Positions 8,811 to 17,046 of a DNA stretch of 64,000 bases are shown piece after piece; the stretch's first letter is position 1, and each line of letters opens with the position of its first letter. This DNA is from Roseobacter ponti (GTDB taxonomy: Bacteria; Pseudomonadota; Alphaproteobacteria; Rhodobacterales; Rhodobacteraceae), in the NCBI RefSeq assembly GCF_012932215.1, contig NZ_CP048788.1:3286001-3350000 (forward strand). The letters run 5' to 3'. The notes below the pieces were generated by a model. It was given only the letters and a program-made list of their open reading frames with translations. It was not told the DNA's origin and ran no database searches. The translations under genes were made by a program, and so were the position numbers.

Positions 8811-8961
8811 GGGGTTCTCCTCTTCTGACCCGCCCGGTGCGATGTGGCCAGAGCAGGCGCGGGAAGGCAAGGGGCGACGCCCCGGAAAGTGCGCTTCAAA
8901 GGTCTTCTGTTCCACGAACGAACGGGTATGGTGCAGGCGACCTGTCTGATGGAGAGCCGGG

Positions 8962-9636
8962 GTGAACTTTGAACGTTACGGAATTTATTACACGGCCTCC
9001 GATGGCGCTTTTGCGCGCGCCGGCGCAACATGGCTGGGCTGGGATATTGCCACGGGAGAGAGCGTCGGCACGCCCGATGAGGAAATAGTCGGACGGCCGC
9101 GCCGGTATGGCTTTCACGGCACGATCAAACCGCCGTTCCGCCTTGCCGCGCAAAGAGATGCACAGGCTCTGAAGAATGCCCTGAAGGATCTCTGCGCGAC
9201 GCTGAGCCCGGCCACGACCGGAGCGCTTGAAATCAGCTGTCTCGGGCGGTTCCTGGCGCTTACGCCCGGCGGTGACACACAAGGTCTGGCGCTGCTGGCG
9301 GGCCGTGTAGTCCGGGACCTTGACCCGTTTCGCGCGCCCCCCACAGTTCAGGAGCTTGAAAAACGGCGCAGATCGCGGCTGTCAGAACAGCAGGAGGCCA
9401 ATCTCAGCCGCTGGGGGTATCCTTACGTTCTGGAGGAATTCCGGTTCCATATGACGCTGACCGGCCCGCTGAAAGAGCCGCTGCTGGCGCAGACCCGGGC
9501 TGCGGCTGAAGTGCATTTCGAAGGTCTGTGCCCGGATCCCTTCAGGGTGGACAGCCTTACGCTGACCGGCGAAGACGCGTCCGGAATGTTTCATGAAGTC
9601 ATGCGCTGCCCGCTCGGCGGGGCCCCTGCCCGCTGA
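8962..9636 (+). CDS. DUF1045 protein, 2H phosphoesterase-like (phosphonate-operon family)
   Basis: The 224-residue protein has the two HxT motifs of the 2H phosphodiesterase fold: FHGTIKPPF (His52, Thr54) and FHMTLTGPL (His163, Thr165). The opening MNFERYGIYYTAS, GRPRRYGFHGTI and the YGxxxxPxxLExFxFHMTLTGPL-like stretch match the DUF1045 family, often encoded in phosphonate (phn) operons. No other phn gene lies in the window. The start codon is GTG with GGAGAG upstream. The likely role is hydrolysis of a cyclic phosphate intermediate or nucleotide, but that is inferred from fold and genomic habit elsewhere. Confidence 0.88.
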   Translation: MNFERYGIYYTASDGAFARAGATWLGWDIATGESVGTPDEEIVGRPRRYGFHGTIKPPFRLAAQRDAQALKNALKDLCATLSPATTGALEISCLGRFLALTPGGDTQGLALLAGRVVRDLDPFRAPPTVQELEKRRRSRLSEQQEANLSRWGYPYVLEEFRFHMTLTGPLKEPLLAQTRAAAEVHFEGLCPDPFRVDSLTLTGEDASGMFHEVMRCPLGGAPAR

Positions 9637-9645
9637 CATAAAACG

Positions 9646-9852
9646 TCAGATAAAACCGATAAGTTCCAGCGCCCTGCGGGCATCGTCCTGCTCTTTGGGT
9701 GTTCCGTCCAGCACGTCATGGTTCAGGTGTGCCACCAGAGTGCTGAGGGTGCGTTCTTTGAGACACCTGCCGATGAACGGAGGCACATCGCCCGGCTCGA
9801 TCGACAGGATGTGTTGCGACGCCTGCGTGTCAAAGGCCTGATGGTGTTTCAT
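9646..9852 (-). CDS. Conserved-looking 68-residue hypothetical protein
   Basis: The peptide MKHHQAFDTQASQHILSIEP... continues GDVPPFIGRCLKERTLSTLVAHLNHDVLDGTPKEQDDARRALELIGFI. It is soluble and helical and has no transmembrane segment. Alternative in-frame starts exist at 9867 and 9903. It lies 112 bases downstream of the reductive dehalogenase gene on the same strand and converges with DUF1045. Amino-acid composition looks like real protein, but I do not recognise a family and propose no function. Confidence 0.5.
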   Translation of the reverse strand: MKHHQAFDTQASQHILSIEPGDVPPFIGRCLKERTLSTLVAHLNHDVLDGTPKEQDDARRALELIGFI

Positions 9853-9964
9853 GCTGCCCCCCGGCATATTTCGGATCTCTTTAAAGGATATCCGGCGGTG
9901 CACGCGCGTGTCACGGATTCGTTACGAGTTGTCCACAGGCGCGCGTCGCCGGCGGCTGATCTGC

Positions 9965-12900
9965 TCACAAACTGATCGAAATAATGCCGTTTTTTTCAGC
10001 GGCCCGGGACTGGCAGAGGATCATACTGTCCTTTCGTTGAGCGCGGGAGAGGACGAAATCGCGGTGCTCTACTGCCCCGGCACGCACTCCGCAGCGGCAG
10101 ACGCCGCACAGACCGTCGCTGCATTTGAGATCCACGGGCACACCGTTTTCGATAAGCACATCAGCAGCAGTTTTATCAGCGGGGACCTCCAGAATACGCC
10201 CGTCCAGGAGCTCCAGCCGGAAAGCGTGGTTCTCAAATTCGGGCACTTCAGGGACGGCGAAATACTCAAGATGCACCGCCCCCTCCGGAAACCCGGCAGC
10301 GCAGGCGGCGTCGGTCACGGCGGCCATGTATGCATCCGGCCCACAGGTATAAATGTGCTGCCCGGACATGTGCGCGCCGATGATCGCAGCAGGATCCGCG
10401 CGCGTTCCCTCGTCTGATACGAAGAGGCGCGTTCGGTCCGCCCATGGGACGCGGGACAAATAATCAATGAATGCGCCCGACGCCCTGTCCGGCACCGAGT
10501 AATTCAGCGTGAAAGGCTTTTGCGCGCGGTGCAGCGCATGCGCCATGGCAACCATCGGCGTGACCCCGATCCCACCACCGAACAGAAGATGCTCTTTCCC
10601 CTCCGCGATCACTGGAAAGTGGTTGATCGGGCGGGAGACAAACACCCGCCGGCCCGGTGTGAATATCCGGTGCAGCAGTGCGGAACCGCCGCGCCCGGCG
10701 TCTTCACGCAACACCGCGATTTCATAGCGTGACCGGTCTGCGGGGTCACCACACATCGAATACTGGCGCAGTTTGTCAGGCGACACCACGACATCCAGAT
10801 GCGCGCCGGCCTCCCATTCTGGCAGATCCGCGCCGTCCGGGTCCTCGAAAATACAGCGCAGGACGCGATCCGACAGGGCCTCGACCGCGGTGAGTGTCAG
10901 GTGCAGCACGGGACTGTCGGTATCATTGCTATAGCGGTGATCCCAGGGGCCGGTTTCGCCCGCAGCGCGCCGTTGCCGGTAGGTCCTCGCCGGAATCATC
11001 TGCCCGTAGGCATCTATTCCGGCCTCCCGGTCCATCGGGAAGGGATAAGGCCAGGGGTGCGGCGCCAGGGGTGCGGGGTAAACGGCCAGCGTCTGGTCTT
11101 CGTATTTCAGATCGAGCCCGGGTTGCAGCGCCCGCGCGTTCACCGGATTGCGGGTGGGCTGGTAGCTGCCGTTATCGGTCAGCTCGATGTCCCACCACCA
11201 TTTTTTGACCGGATTAAGGCCGCCGCGCCCCAGCCTGTCATCGAGTTTCGCGAGCACCGGTGCCGCACCTGGCAGGTTCATCGCGGCCCAGCGGAAGGGC
11301 TTTTCGGCAAAGAGGCCCTCAAGGTTCCAGGGGCAGGTCTTCATGCAGCGCCCGCACATCGCCCCACCGGGCGTAGTGATCCGGTAGGTCGCGCATTTCT
11401 GGCTGTCAGATTTCCAGATTTCGTAACCGTTGAACATCAGTTTCGGCCCGGCGGTGATCGCGCCCGAAGGGCATTCCCGCGCGCATTTGTTGCAGCTTTC
11501 GCAAAACCGCTGCAGGCCGAAATCGATGGGTTTATCGTGAGTGACCGGCATATCGGTGGTCACCACGCCCGATTTCAGGCGCGGCCCGAGAAAGGGGTTC
11601 AGGATGACCTCGCCGATGCGGCTGACCTCGCCCAGACCTGAGAGGAGCAGCAGAGGGGGTTGCAGCACTTCTCCGTCCATAACCGTGTGCGCTTTGGCGC
11701 TGTAGCCCAGGTTGCGGATATGCTGCGCGATGACCCCGCCCAGCAGCGAAAACCGCAGATAGGCGCGCATGGACTGTGCCACGCTGATCCAGTCGTCGCC
11801 GCTTGCCCCCTCCATCGTCTCATAGCCCTGATCGACGATCATGCTGATCGCCTGATCATGGGGCGGCTCGATCACCGCACCGGTGGCGTCATGACTGTAC
11901 CAGGTCCAGTCGGGGCAGCCGCTGATGCCAACAGCGTCGATGCCGAGATAGTAACAGGCAGCTTTGATGTTTTCTGCGTTCCGGAGGGCATCGGTCAGGG
12001 GCGGCGCTGCCGCCTCAGGGCCGTCCTGCAACAGCACAAAAGCACCAAGCATGCGGCGCTGCGCCATCGACGGGGCGGCTTTGCGCGCGTAGTGCCCGCC
12101 GGCGGCTGCCTCCTGACTGGTTTTGCCCATATCTCCGAACTGCGCGCGGGCGAACATGTCTGTACGTTTGGGCACCCTCGCGACGCGTGCCGCGTCGATA
12201 TAGGTCGTGGGGTCCTCAACCCGTTTCAGGGTCTCAAAGGGATGCGGGCCGTCGACGAAATCGCGCCGGGCAAAGGGGTCGCGGTTGCGCGACGAGGTGC
12301 CGATGCCAAAACCCGTCGCCCATGCCAGCCGGTCCCGGAGCGATGGCACCTGCTCCGCCATCGGTGCGAGTGGTGCGTCTTCGTCCAGCGGCATTGTCGT
12401 TGTTACTGCGGCGACACCGAAACGCTCCCCGATCAGCGGGTTGACCAGAACGTCTCCTTCGACGACCGCCAGCCCGGCAGCCACCGTCGCCTGATTGAGA
12501 TCGATATCGGTGCTGGTGAGGGTATGCGCTTTGGCGTCCCAGCCCAGCAGCCGGATGTAATTGGCAATCACCACCGCTGTCTCGGAGGCCCGCAGACAGG
12601 CGCTGTGATGCCCCGCGTCACGGATCCAGTCCGTGCCCCGCTCACCAGGACGCAGCTCGCGCGGCATTTCATAAAGGTAAACGATCACCCGGGTGTGATC
12701 GGTGATGGTGGCGGGCGGGGCCTGCATGCTGTCGCGCAGATCCGCCATGATAATGTCGATGCCGGAGGCAAGGGTCTTAGTCTGCCGCGTTCTGAGGTCT
12801 TCGGCGAGCCGGTCAATATCCGCGTTGCGCCGCGGCTGACCGAGCATGGCAGAGTCGGGCAGAGGCCCGATACCCACCATCGAAGCGTCGTTGAAATAAC

Positions 12901-13174
12901 CGAATGATTTGAGATGCCGTGCCCGCTCGCCGGTATCTTTCGGACATCCCGCGCGGGCGCTGTTGACCATGCCGTCGCGAATCGCATCCATCGTCGCCTG
13001 ATAATCTGCCATTGCATTGACGATCGATGCGGGCTCTTGCGGTCTGCGAAACGTAATCTCTCGCATCGGCGGCACGGTGGCATAATCGGGCGCCGGCCCG
13101 CGCACCAGCCGTTCCAGCGGATAGGGACCCAGATGGGGCGCCCGGTCAGCACTGGAGAATAACCTCCCCGACAT
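9965..13174 (-). CDS. Self-sufficient (BhbA-type) catabolic reductive dehalogenase, RdhA fused to FNR-like/2Fe-2S reductase
   Basis: The 1,069-residue protein has three parts. Residues 1-690 are an RdhA module. Its N-terminal half (about 155-265) is a degenerate copy of the cobalamin-binding half (about 405-545); compare WDAKAHT...VNPLIGERF with YSAKAHT...LNPFLGPRLK. The ferredoxin part has C558/C561/C564/C568 and C594/C607/C610/C614, enough for two 4Fe-4S clusters. Tyr472, Lys534 and Arg598 are spaced exactly as the substrate-site Tyr426, Lys488, Arg552 of the crystallised Nitratireductor enzyme NpRdhA (62 and 64 residues). Residues about 755-970 are FNR-like (RQYSMCG; GGGIGVTPM at 867-875), and 985-1069 carry a plant-type 2Fe-2S site (C1018, C1023, C1026, C1054). 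There is no Tat signal and no rdhB anchor gene, so a cytoplasmic NAD(P)H-driven, cobalamin-dependent dehalogenation of an organohalide is inferred. Confidence 0.92.
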   Translation of the reverse strand: MSGRLFSSADRAPHLGPYPLERLVRGPAPDYATVPPMREITFRRPQEPASIVNAMADYQATMDAIRDGMVNSARAGCPKDTGERARHLKSFGYFNDASMVGIGPLPDSAMLGQPRRNADIDRLAEDLRTRQTKTLASGIDIIMADLRDSMQAPPATITDHTRVIVYLYEMPRELRPGERGTDWIRDAGHHSACLRASETAVVIANYIRLLGWDAKAHTLTSTDIDLNQATVAAGLAVVEGDVLVNPLIGERFGVAAVTTTMPLDEDAPLAPMAEQVPSLRDRLAWATGFGIGTSSRNRDPFARRDFVDGPHPFETLKRVEDPTTYIDAARVARVPKRTDMFARAQFGDMGKTSQEAAAGGHYARKAAPSMAQRRMLGAFVLLQDGPEAAAPPLTDALRNAENIKAACYYLGIDAVGISGCPDWTWYSHDATGAVIEPPHDQAISMIVDQGYETMEGASGDDWISVAQSMRAYLRFSLLGGVIAQHIRNLGYSAKAHTVMDGEVLQPPLLLLSGLGEVSRIGEVILNPFLGPRLKSGVVTTDMPVTHDKPIDFGLQRFCESCNKCARECPSGAITAGPKLMFNGYEIWKSDSQKCATYRITTPGGAMCGRCMKTCPWNLEGLFAEKPFRWAAMNLPGAAPVLAKLDDRLGRGGLNPVKKWWWDIELTDNGSYQPTRNPVNARALQPGLDLKYEDQTLAVYPAPLAPHPWPYPFPMDREAGIDAYGQMIPARTYRQRRAAGETGPWDHRYSNDTDSPVLHLTLTAVEALSDRVLRCIFEDPDGADLPEWEAGAHLDVVVSPDKLRQYSMCGDPADRSRYEIAVLREDAGRGGSALLHRIFTPGRRVFVSRPINHFPVIAEGKEHLLFGGGIGVTPMVAMAHALHRAQKPFTLNYSVPDRASGAFIDYLSRVPWADRTRLFVSDEGTRADPAAIIGAHMSGQHIYTCGPDAYMAAVTDAACAAGFPEGAVHLEYFAVPEVPEFENHAFRLELLDGRILEVPADKTAADVLIENGVPVDLKCSDGLCGVCRCGVRAGAVEHRDFVLSRAQRKDSMILCQSRAAEKNGIISISL

Positions 13175-13324
13175 CAGCTCAGCTTCCTGCTCCCGACCCC
13201 CGGCATTTCCGCGCTGCTGAGGGTCTCTTCATGAACCTCAGACTGTGGCAAAACCGGCCCGGAATAACAATCCGTCCCTCGCTGGTGTGACGCGCCGGCA
13301 GGGTCCGCGCGGAACCATACGCGC

Positions 13325-14920
13325 TCAGGCGTCTGCCAGAATCAGATCTGACGCCTTTTCACCGATCATGATCGCCGGCGCATTTGTATTGCCCGACACG
13401 ATCTCTGGCATGATCGAACAATCAGCAACACGCAGGCCTTTGATGCCATGCACCCGCAACCTGTCATCGACAACCGCGTCGGCATCGCTGCCCATTTTGC
13501 AGGTGCCCGTGGGGTGATAAATCGATGCCGTGTTGTTGCGGGCCCAGTCGAGCGTGGCGTCGTAGTCGTTGATATCAAGGCTTGCGTGGGGCCGGTATTC
13601 CTCGGAGATTTTGGAGGTCAGCGGCGCGTGACGTGCGATGGTCCGCGCAATATTGACCCCAGCCACAATCGTCCGGCAATCCGTTTCGGTTGAAAGATAA
13701 TTCGGGATGATCTTCGGGTATTCCCTTGGCCCGGACGAACTCAGGCGGATCTCGCCTTTGCTTTCCGGGCGCAGCTGGCACACGGACATCGTAAAGGCCG
13801 AGAATTTGTCGGCGCCCTTGCCCGGGTTCTCCGCCGAGAGCGGCTGTACATGAAACTGAATGTCCGGCGTTTCCAGATCATCCCGGGATTTCAGAAACCC
13901 GGTGGCAAGGCTCGCAGCCATCGTCATGGGCCCCGCACGGAACATCAGATACTTCAGCCCGATCTTAGCCTGGCCCATCATTGTCGAGACTTCGTCGTTC
14001 AGGGTCGGCTCATTGCATTTATAAACCAGCCGCGCCTGCAGGTGGTCCTGCATGTTCTTGCCCACGCCGCGAAGGTCTTTTTTGACCTCAATCCCATGCT
14101 CAGCAAGCTGTTCCGCCTCGCCGACGCCGGACAACATCAGCAGTTGCGGCGAGTTGATGGCTCCTCCGCACAAAACGATCTCCCTGCGCGCGGTAATGGT
14201 GACCTGCCGCCCGCCGCGATCCCGGTATGTCACGCCTGTGGCGTGGTTATCGGTTATGTCGATTTTATCGACCTGGGCATGCGTGATGATCTGCAGGTTG
14301 GGCCGTTTGCGCGCCGGGTTGAGATAGGCCACCGCGGAGCTGCACCGCCGGCCATTGCGCGAGGTCAGCTGGAAAAAGCCCACCCCTTCCTGATCGGCGC
14401 CGTTGTAATCGGGGTTGAACGGATAGCCCGCGGCCTGCGCGGCTGCCACCCAGGCATCGGTAATCGGACGCTGAATGCGCATGTTTGAGACCGAAAGCGG
14501 GCCCTGATCGCCGTGGAACTCATCGGCGCCGCGTTCGTTGTTTTCGGCACGGCGGAAAAGCGGCAGGACTTCGTCCCAGCCCCAGCCACGGTTGCCCATC
14601 TGCTGCCAGCGGTCGTAATCCTGCGGCTGTCCGCGAACATAGAGCAGCCCGTTAAGCGAAGAAGACCCGCCCAGCACCTTGCCGCGCGGCCATTCGATAG
14701 AGCGCCCGTTCAGCCCCGGATCAGGCTCGGTTTTATAGCACCAGTCGACAGACGGGTTGTGAATTGTCTTGAAGTAACCGACCGGAATATGGATCCAGGG
14801 ATTGAGATCGCGACCGCCTGCCTCCAGCAGAATGACGCTGTTTGAGCTGTCCGCGCTGAGGCGGTTTGCCAGCACACATCCGGCCGAGCCGGCCCCGATT
14901 ACGATAAAATCCGCTTCCAC
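13325..14920 (-). CDS. GMC-family FAD oxidoreductase (choline/alcohol dehydrogenase-like)
   Basis: The 531-residue protein has the GMC layout. The FAD-binding GAGSAGCVLANRLS is at residues 9-22, followed by WPRGKVLGGSSSLNGLLYVRG (GMC signature 1) and GAINSPQLLMLSGVG (GMC signature 2). The catalytic pair is near the C-terminus: His about 469 in YHPTGTCKMG and Asn about 511 in SGNTNAPAIM. The start is set at the GTG at 14920, which has GGGGGA 6 bases upstream. The ATG at 14974 lacks a ribosome site and sits inside an operator-like repeat. The enzyme oxidises an alcohol to an aldehyde. It is divergent from the TRAP operon and lies 150 bases upstream of the dehalogenase gene on the same strand. 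Confidence 0.92.
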   Translation of the reverse strand: MEADFIVIGAGSAGCVLANRLSADSSNSVILLEAGGRDLNPWIHIPVGYFKTIHNPSVDWCYKTEPDPGLNGRSIEWPRGKVLGGSSSLNGLLYVRGQPQDYDRWQQMGNRGWGWDEVLPLFRRAENNERGADEFHGDQGPLSVSNMRIQRPITDAWVAAAQAAGYPFNPDYNGADQEGVGFFQLTSRNGRRCSSAVAYLNPARKRPNLQIITHAQVDKIDITDNHATGVTYRDRGGRQVTITARREIVLCGGAINSPQLLMLSGVGEAEQLAEHGIEVKKDLRGVGKNMQDHLQARLVYKCNEPTLNDEVSTMMGQAKIGLKYLMFRAGPMTMAASLATGFLKSRDDLETPDIQFHVQPLSAENPGKGADKFSAFTMSVCQLRPESKGEIRLSSSGPREYPKIIPNYLSTETDCRTIVAGVNIARTIARHAPLTSKISEEYRPHASLDINDYDATLDWARNNTASIYHPTGTCKMGSDADAVVDDRLRVHGIKGLRVADCSIMPEIVSGNTNAPAIMIGEKASDLILADA

Positions 14921-14936
14921 GACGGCTCCCCCTATG

Positions 14937-14978
14937 TAGTATGAAAAAAACTCTAGGCAAAAACTTAAAGTCATACTA
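14937..14978. promoter_or_regulatory. Inverted repeat, candidate operator between GMC and TRAP genes
   Basis: TAGTATGA (14937-14944) and TCATACTA (14971-14978) are perfect inverted copies with centres 34 bases apart, about three helical turns, in the AT-rich divergent promoter region. A local IclR regulator is encoded at the end of the divergent TRAP operon, so it is the natural candidate to bind here. Binding itself is inference. Confidence 0.4.
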
Positions 14979-14986
14979 GTGTTTTT

Positions 14987-15001
14987 GGGACAAAATGTCT
15001 C
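14987..15001. promoter_or_regulatory. GGGACA-AAA-TGTCTC palindrome upstream of dctP
   Basis: Two 6-base arms flank three A residues and pair at five of six positions, with one G-T mismatch. The site lies 27 bases before the dctP ATG, where it would overlap a promoter. It may be a second regulator site, probably for the IclR protein encoded downstream. Confidence 0.35.
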
Positions 15002-15027
15002 AATAATACACGTTCAGGGAGGAACGC

Positions 15028-16260
15028 ATGAAAACATCAAACAATATTAATGGCATATCGCGCCGCGACCTTTTCAGGGTTGCCGGGCGTTATGGCCTGA
15101 GCTCCACGCTCCTCGCAGCGGGTACATTCGGCGGTGCAATGAGTGTTGCAAACCTCGCAAAAGCTGCTGAATCCACTTACGAGAAGCGTTTTTCGAAAGA
15201 AGCCAAACATACTCTGAAATTTGGTGCATCCGGCTTTAACGCTCGCAACCTTCTGATCGAACGTGCCGGCGCTCTGGAATTTGCACGTGACCTCGAAAGC
15301 CGTACCGACGGCGAGATTCGCGTCGAATTCATCGGTGACAACCAGATCTGCGGCCAGACTTCCTGTGTCGAGAAAACCCAGCAGGGCATCGTCGACATCT
15401 ACGCGGCCTCCACCCAGAACTCGGCCGGTGGCGCCCCTTATCTGAACGTTCTCGACTATGCGTATATGTTCCGTAACCGAGCGGACCAGTACCACTTCCT
15501 TTATTCTCCGGCATCCATGGCGCTGCTGCGCGAGCCCTATGAAAAACGCCACGGCCTGAAGTTCCTTTTCAGCCACGCGGAACTCCGCGGCATCCAGCTG
15601 GGTCTGAACTTTGCTGATAAGCCGACGGTGACCTCCATCGACGAGCTCGCAGGCACGAAGAACCGTGTCACAGGTACACAGCTTGGCCGGATCGCTATGG
15701 AAGCACTCAACCTGAACCCGGTTCCGGTTGCCTGGGAAGAAACCCTCGATGGCCTCAAACAGGGCCTGATTGATGGAGCGGAAACTTGGGCCTCTGCGGT
15801 TGCCTATGCGAACATGGCACCGGTTGTGTCGCAGTCTGTTCACCTGAACTTCTTCTGCGGAACCGAGCATACGGCAATGTCAGCGTCCGTCTTTGACGGT
15901 CTCGGCGGCGATCTGCAGGATGCTGTGATGGAATCGTCCTATCTGGCACAGGTCCATGTTCAGGCGGCGAACGAGGTTGCACTTATCAACACCGTTGGTC
16001 AGTCCGATCCGCAGCTTCCGAACACAATCTTTGCTCAGAACGACGTGCGCAACGCGTTCCTGTCTGAGGCTGAGATCAAGAAAGCGGAAGAGATGTGCTC
16101 ACCCGAGTACCAGCCTCAGCTCTGGGAGCAGTGGCGTGAGCGGCTTAACGGCTGGTCCGGTGGCCTCGATACATACCAGGACATCTACAACGAAGTTCGT
16201 ACGATCCCTGGTGACACGCTGCCTGAGAACGTTGAACCCCGCCGGTGGTGGAAAGCCTGA
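15028..16260 (+). CDS. dctP: TRAP transporter substrate-binding protein (DctP family)
   Basis: The 410-residue protein starts with a Tat-type signal: SRRDLFRVAG (twin Arg at 12-13), a hydrophobic stretch, and a likely cleavage near AKAAES at about 46. The mature part has the DctP pattern, including ELAGTKNRVTGTQLGRIAMEALNLNPVPVAWEETLDGLKQGLIDGAE, where the conserved arginine that grips a carboxylate is expected. Export by Tat, folded, is less common for TRAP receptors. It is the first gene of dctP-dctQ-dctM-iclR and has GGGAGG 6 bases before the ATG. The ligand is unknown, probably an organic acid or related compound. Confidence 0.93.
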   Translation: MKTSNNINGISRRDLFRVAGRYGLSSTLLAAGTFGGAMSVANLAKAAESTYEKRFSKEAKHTLKFGASGFNARNLLIERAGALEFARDLESRTDGEIRVEFIGDNQICGQTSCVEKTQQGIVDIYAASTQNSAGGAPYLNVLDYAYMFRNRADQYHFLYSPASMALLREPYEKRHGLKFLFSHAELRGIQLGLNFADKPTVTSIDELAGTKNRVTGTQLGRIAMEALNLNPVPVAWEETLDGLKQGLIDGAETWASAVAYANMAPVVSQSVHLNFFCGTEHTAMSASVFDGLGGDLQDAVMESSYLAQVHVQAANEVALINTVGQSDPQLPNTIFAQNDVRNAFLSEAEIKKAEEMCSPEYQPQLWEQWRERLNGWSGGLDTYQDIYNEVRTIPGDTLPENVEPRRWWKA

Positions 16261-16285
16261 TACAGGCTTAACCTGAAATGAGAAC

Positions 16286-16317
16286 GGGTCGACCTGAAGA
16301 GGAGTTCGGGTCGGCCC
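16286..16317 (+). terminator. Hairpin between dctP and dctQ, likely attenuator or mRNA stabiliser
   Basis: GGGTCGACCTGAA (16286-16298) pairs with TTCGGGTCGGCCC (16305-16317) over 13 positions including two G-U pairs, with a 6-base loop, followed by TGTTTATC. It sits between the receptor gene and the permease genes. Such hairpins commonly let the binding protein be made in excess by partial termination or by protecting its 3' end. Confidence 0.6.
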
Positions 16318-16377
16318 TGTTTATCTCAAAGTCCCGTTTCAAAGCAGCGGGATTCTTAAAAAGAGGGGGAGGTCAGT

Positions 16378-17046
16378 ATGTCGGTATTTGCTGAAGTCGC
16401 GGCCATTGTTTCTGCTATTTTCTCGGGCAGCGCCTGGGAAATGAGCAGCGCATTCGACGCCGGTGGTATGTGGGTGTTCTGTTTCGTGTTCACGCTCGTC
16501 GGGGGATATCTGGCACATCTGTTTTATCAGTATGTGCCCTTTGCGGAAAAGCACCTCGAACGCGGGTTGTCCGTCACGATGTACCTGATAATTGCGGGTA
16601 TCATCTGCTGGGGTGTAATCGACAGGTTTGTTTTTTCAAGCCAGTGGTCGGGATCGACAACAATCCCTCCTTTCCTCTTTATGGTTATGGCGTGGTTCGC
16701 GTGTTCCTATAATGTCAAACTGCGGACGCATCTGAGCTTCAGTGAATTCCGGGCAAAAATGCCGCCGGCAGGCCAGCTCGCCACACTGACGCTGGACGCG
16801 GCCCTCTGGCTCGGTTTCTGCTGGATTGCAATCACAACATCACTGCGCTTCACCGCGCTCTCCGCTGACAACTTCCAGCTGGTCGACGGTGTCGATGACG
16901 TCATGAAGTGGTGGTTCTACCTCACCGTTCCGGTTGCATTCACCCTGATGGCCGGTCGTGTGATCGGCAACTGGCTGGAAGACTGGAGTAACTACCGTTC
17001 CGGCGACCAGATCATTCAACAAGCAGTTATCGGGGGCGATGTATAA
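16378..17046 (+). CDS. dctQ: TRAP transporter small permease (DctQ family)
   Basis: This 222-residue membrane protein has about four or five spans, more than a minimal DctQ, and the small-permease position between receptor and large permease. Hydrophobic segments include the GGMWVFCFVFTLVGGYLAHLF and SVTMYLIIAGIICWGVI regions, with a final span near LTVPVAFTLMAGRVIGNWL. Its stop overlaps the dctM start by one base (TAATG), so the two are translationally coupled. An AGAGGGGGAGG ribosome site precedes it. Its role is the scaffold of the Na+-driven uptake complex. Confidence 0.88.
   Translation: MSVFAEVAAIVSAIFSGSAWEMSSAFDAGGMWVFCFVFTLVGGYLAHLFYQYVPFAEKHLERGLSVTMYLIIAGIICWGVIDRFVFSSQWSGSTTIPPFLFMVMAWFACSYNVKLRTHLSFSEFRAKMPPAGQLATLTLDAALWLGFCWIAITTSLRFTALSADNFQLVDGVDDVMKWWFYLTVPVAFTLMAGRVIGNWLEDWSNYRSGDQIIQQAVIGGDV

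Noticed and set aside
10799-12907. Long plus-strand open frames opposite the dehalogenase gene
   Set aside because: They are antisense shadows caused by high GC and codon bias. They carry no motifs and no ribosome sites.
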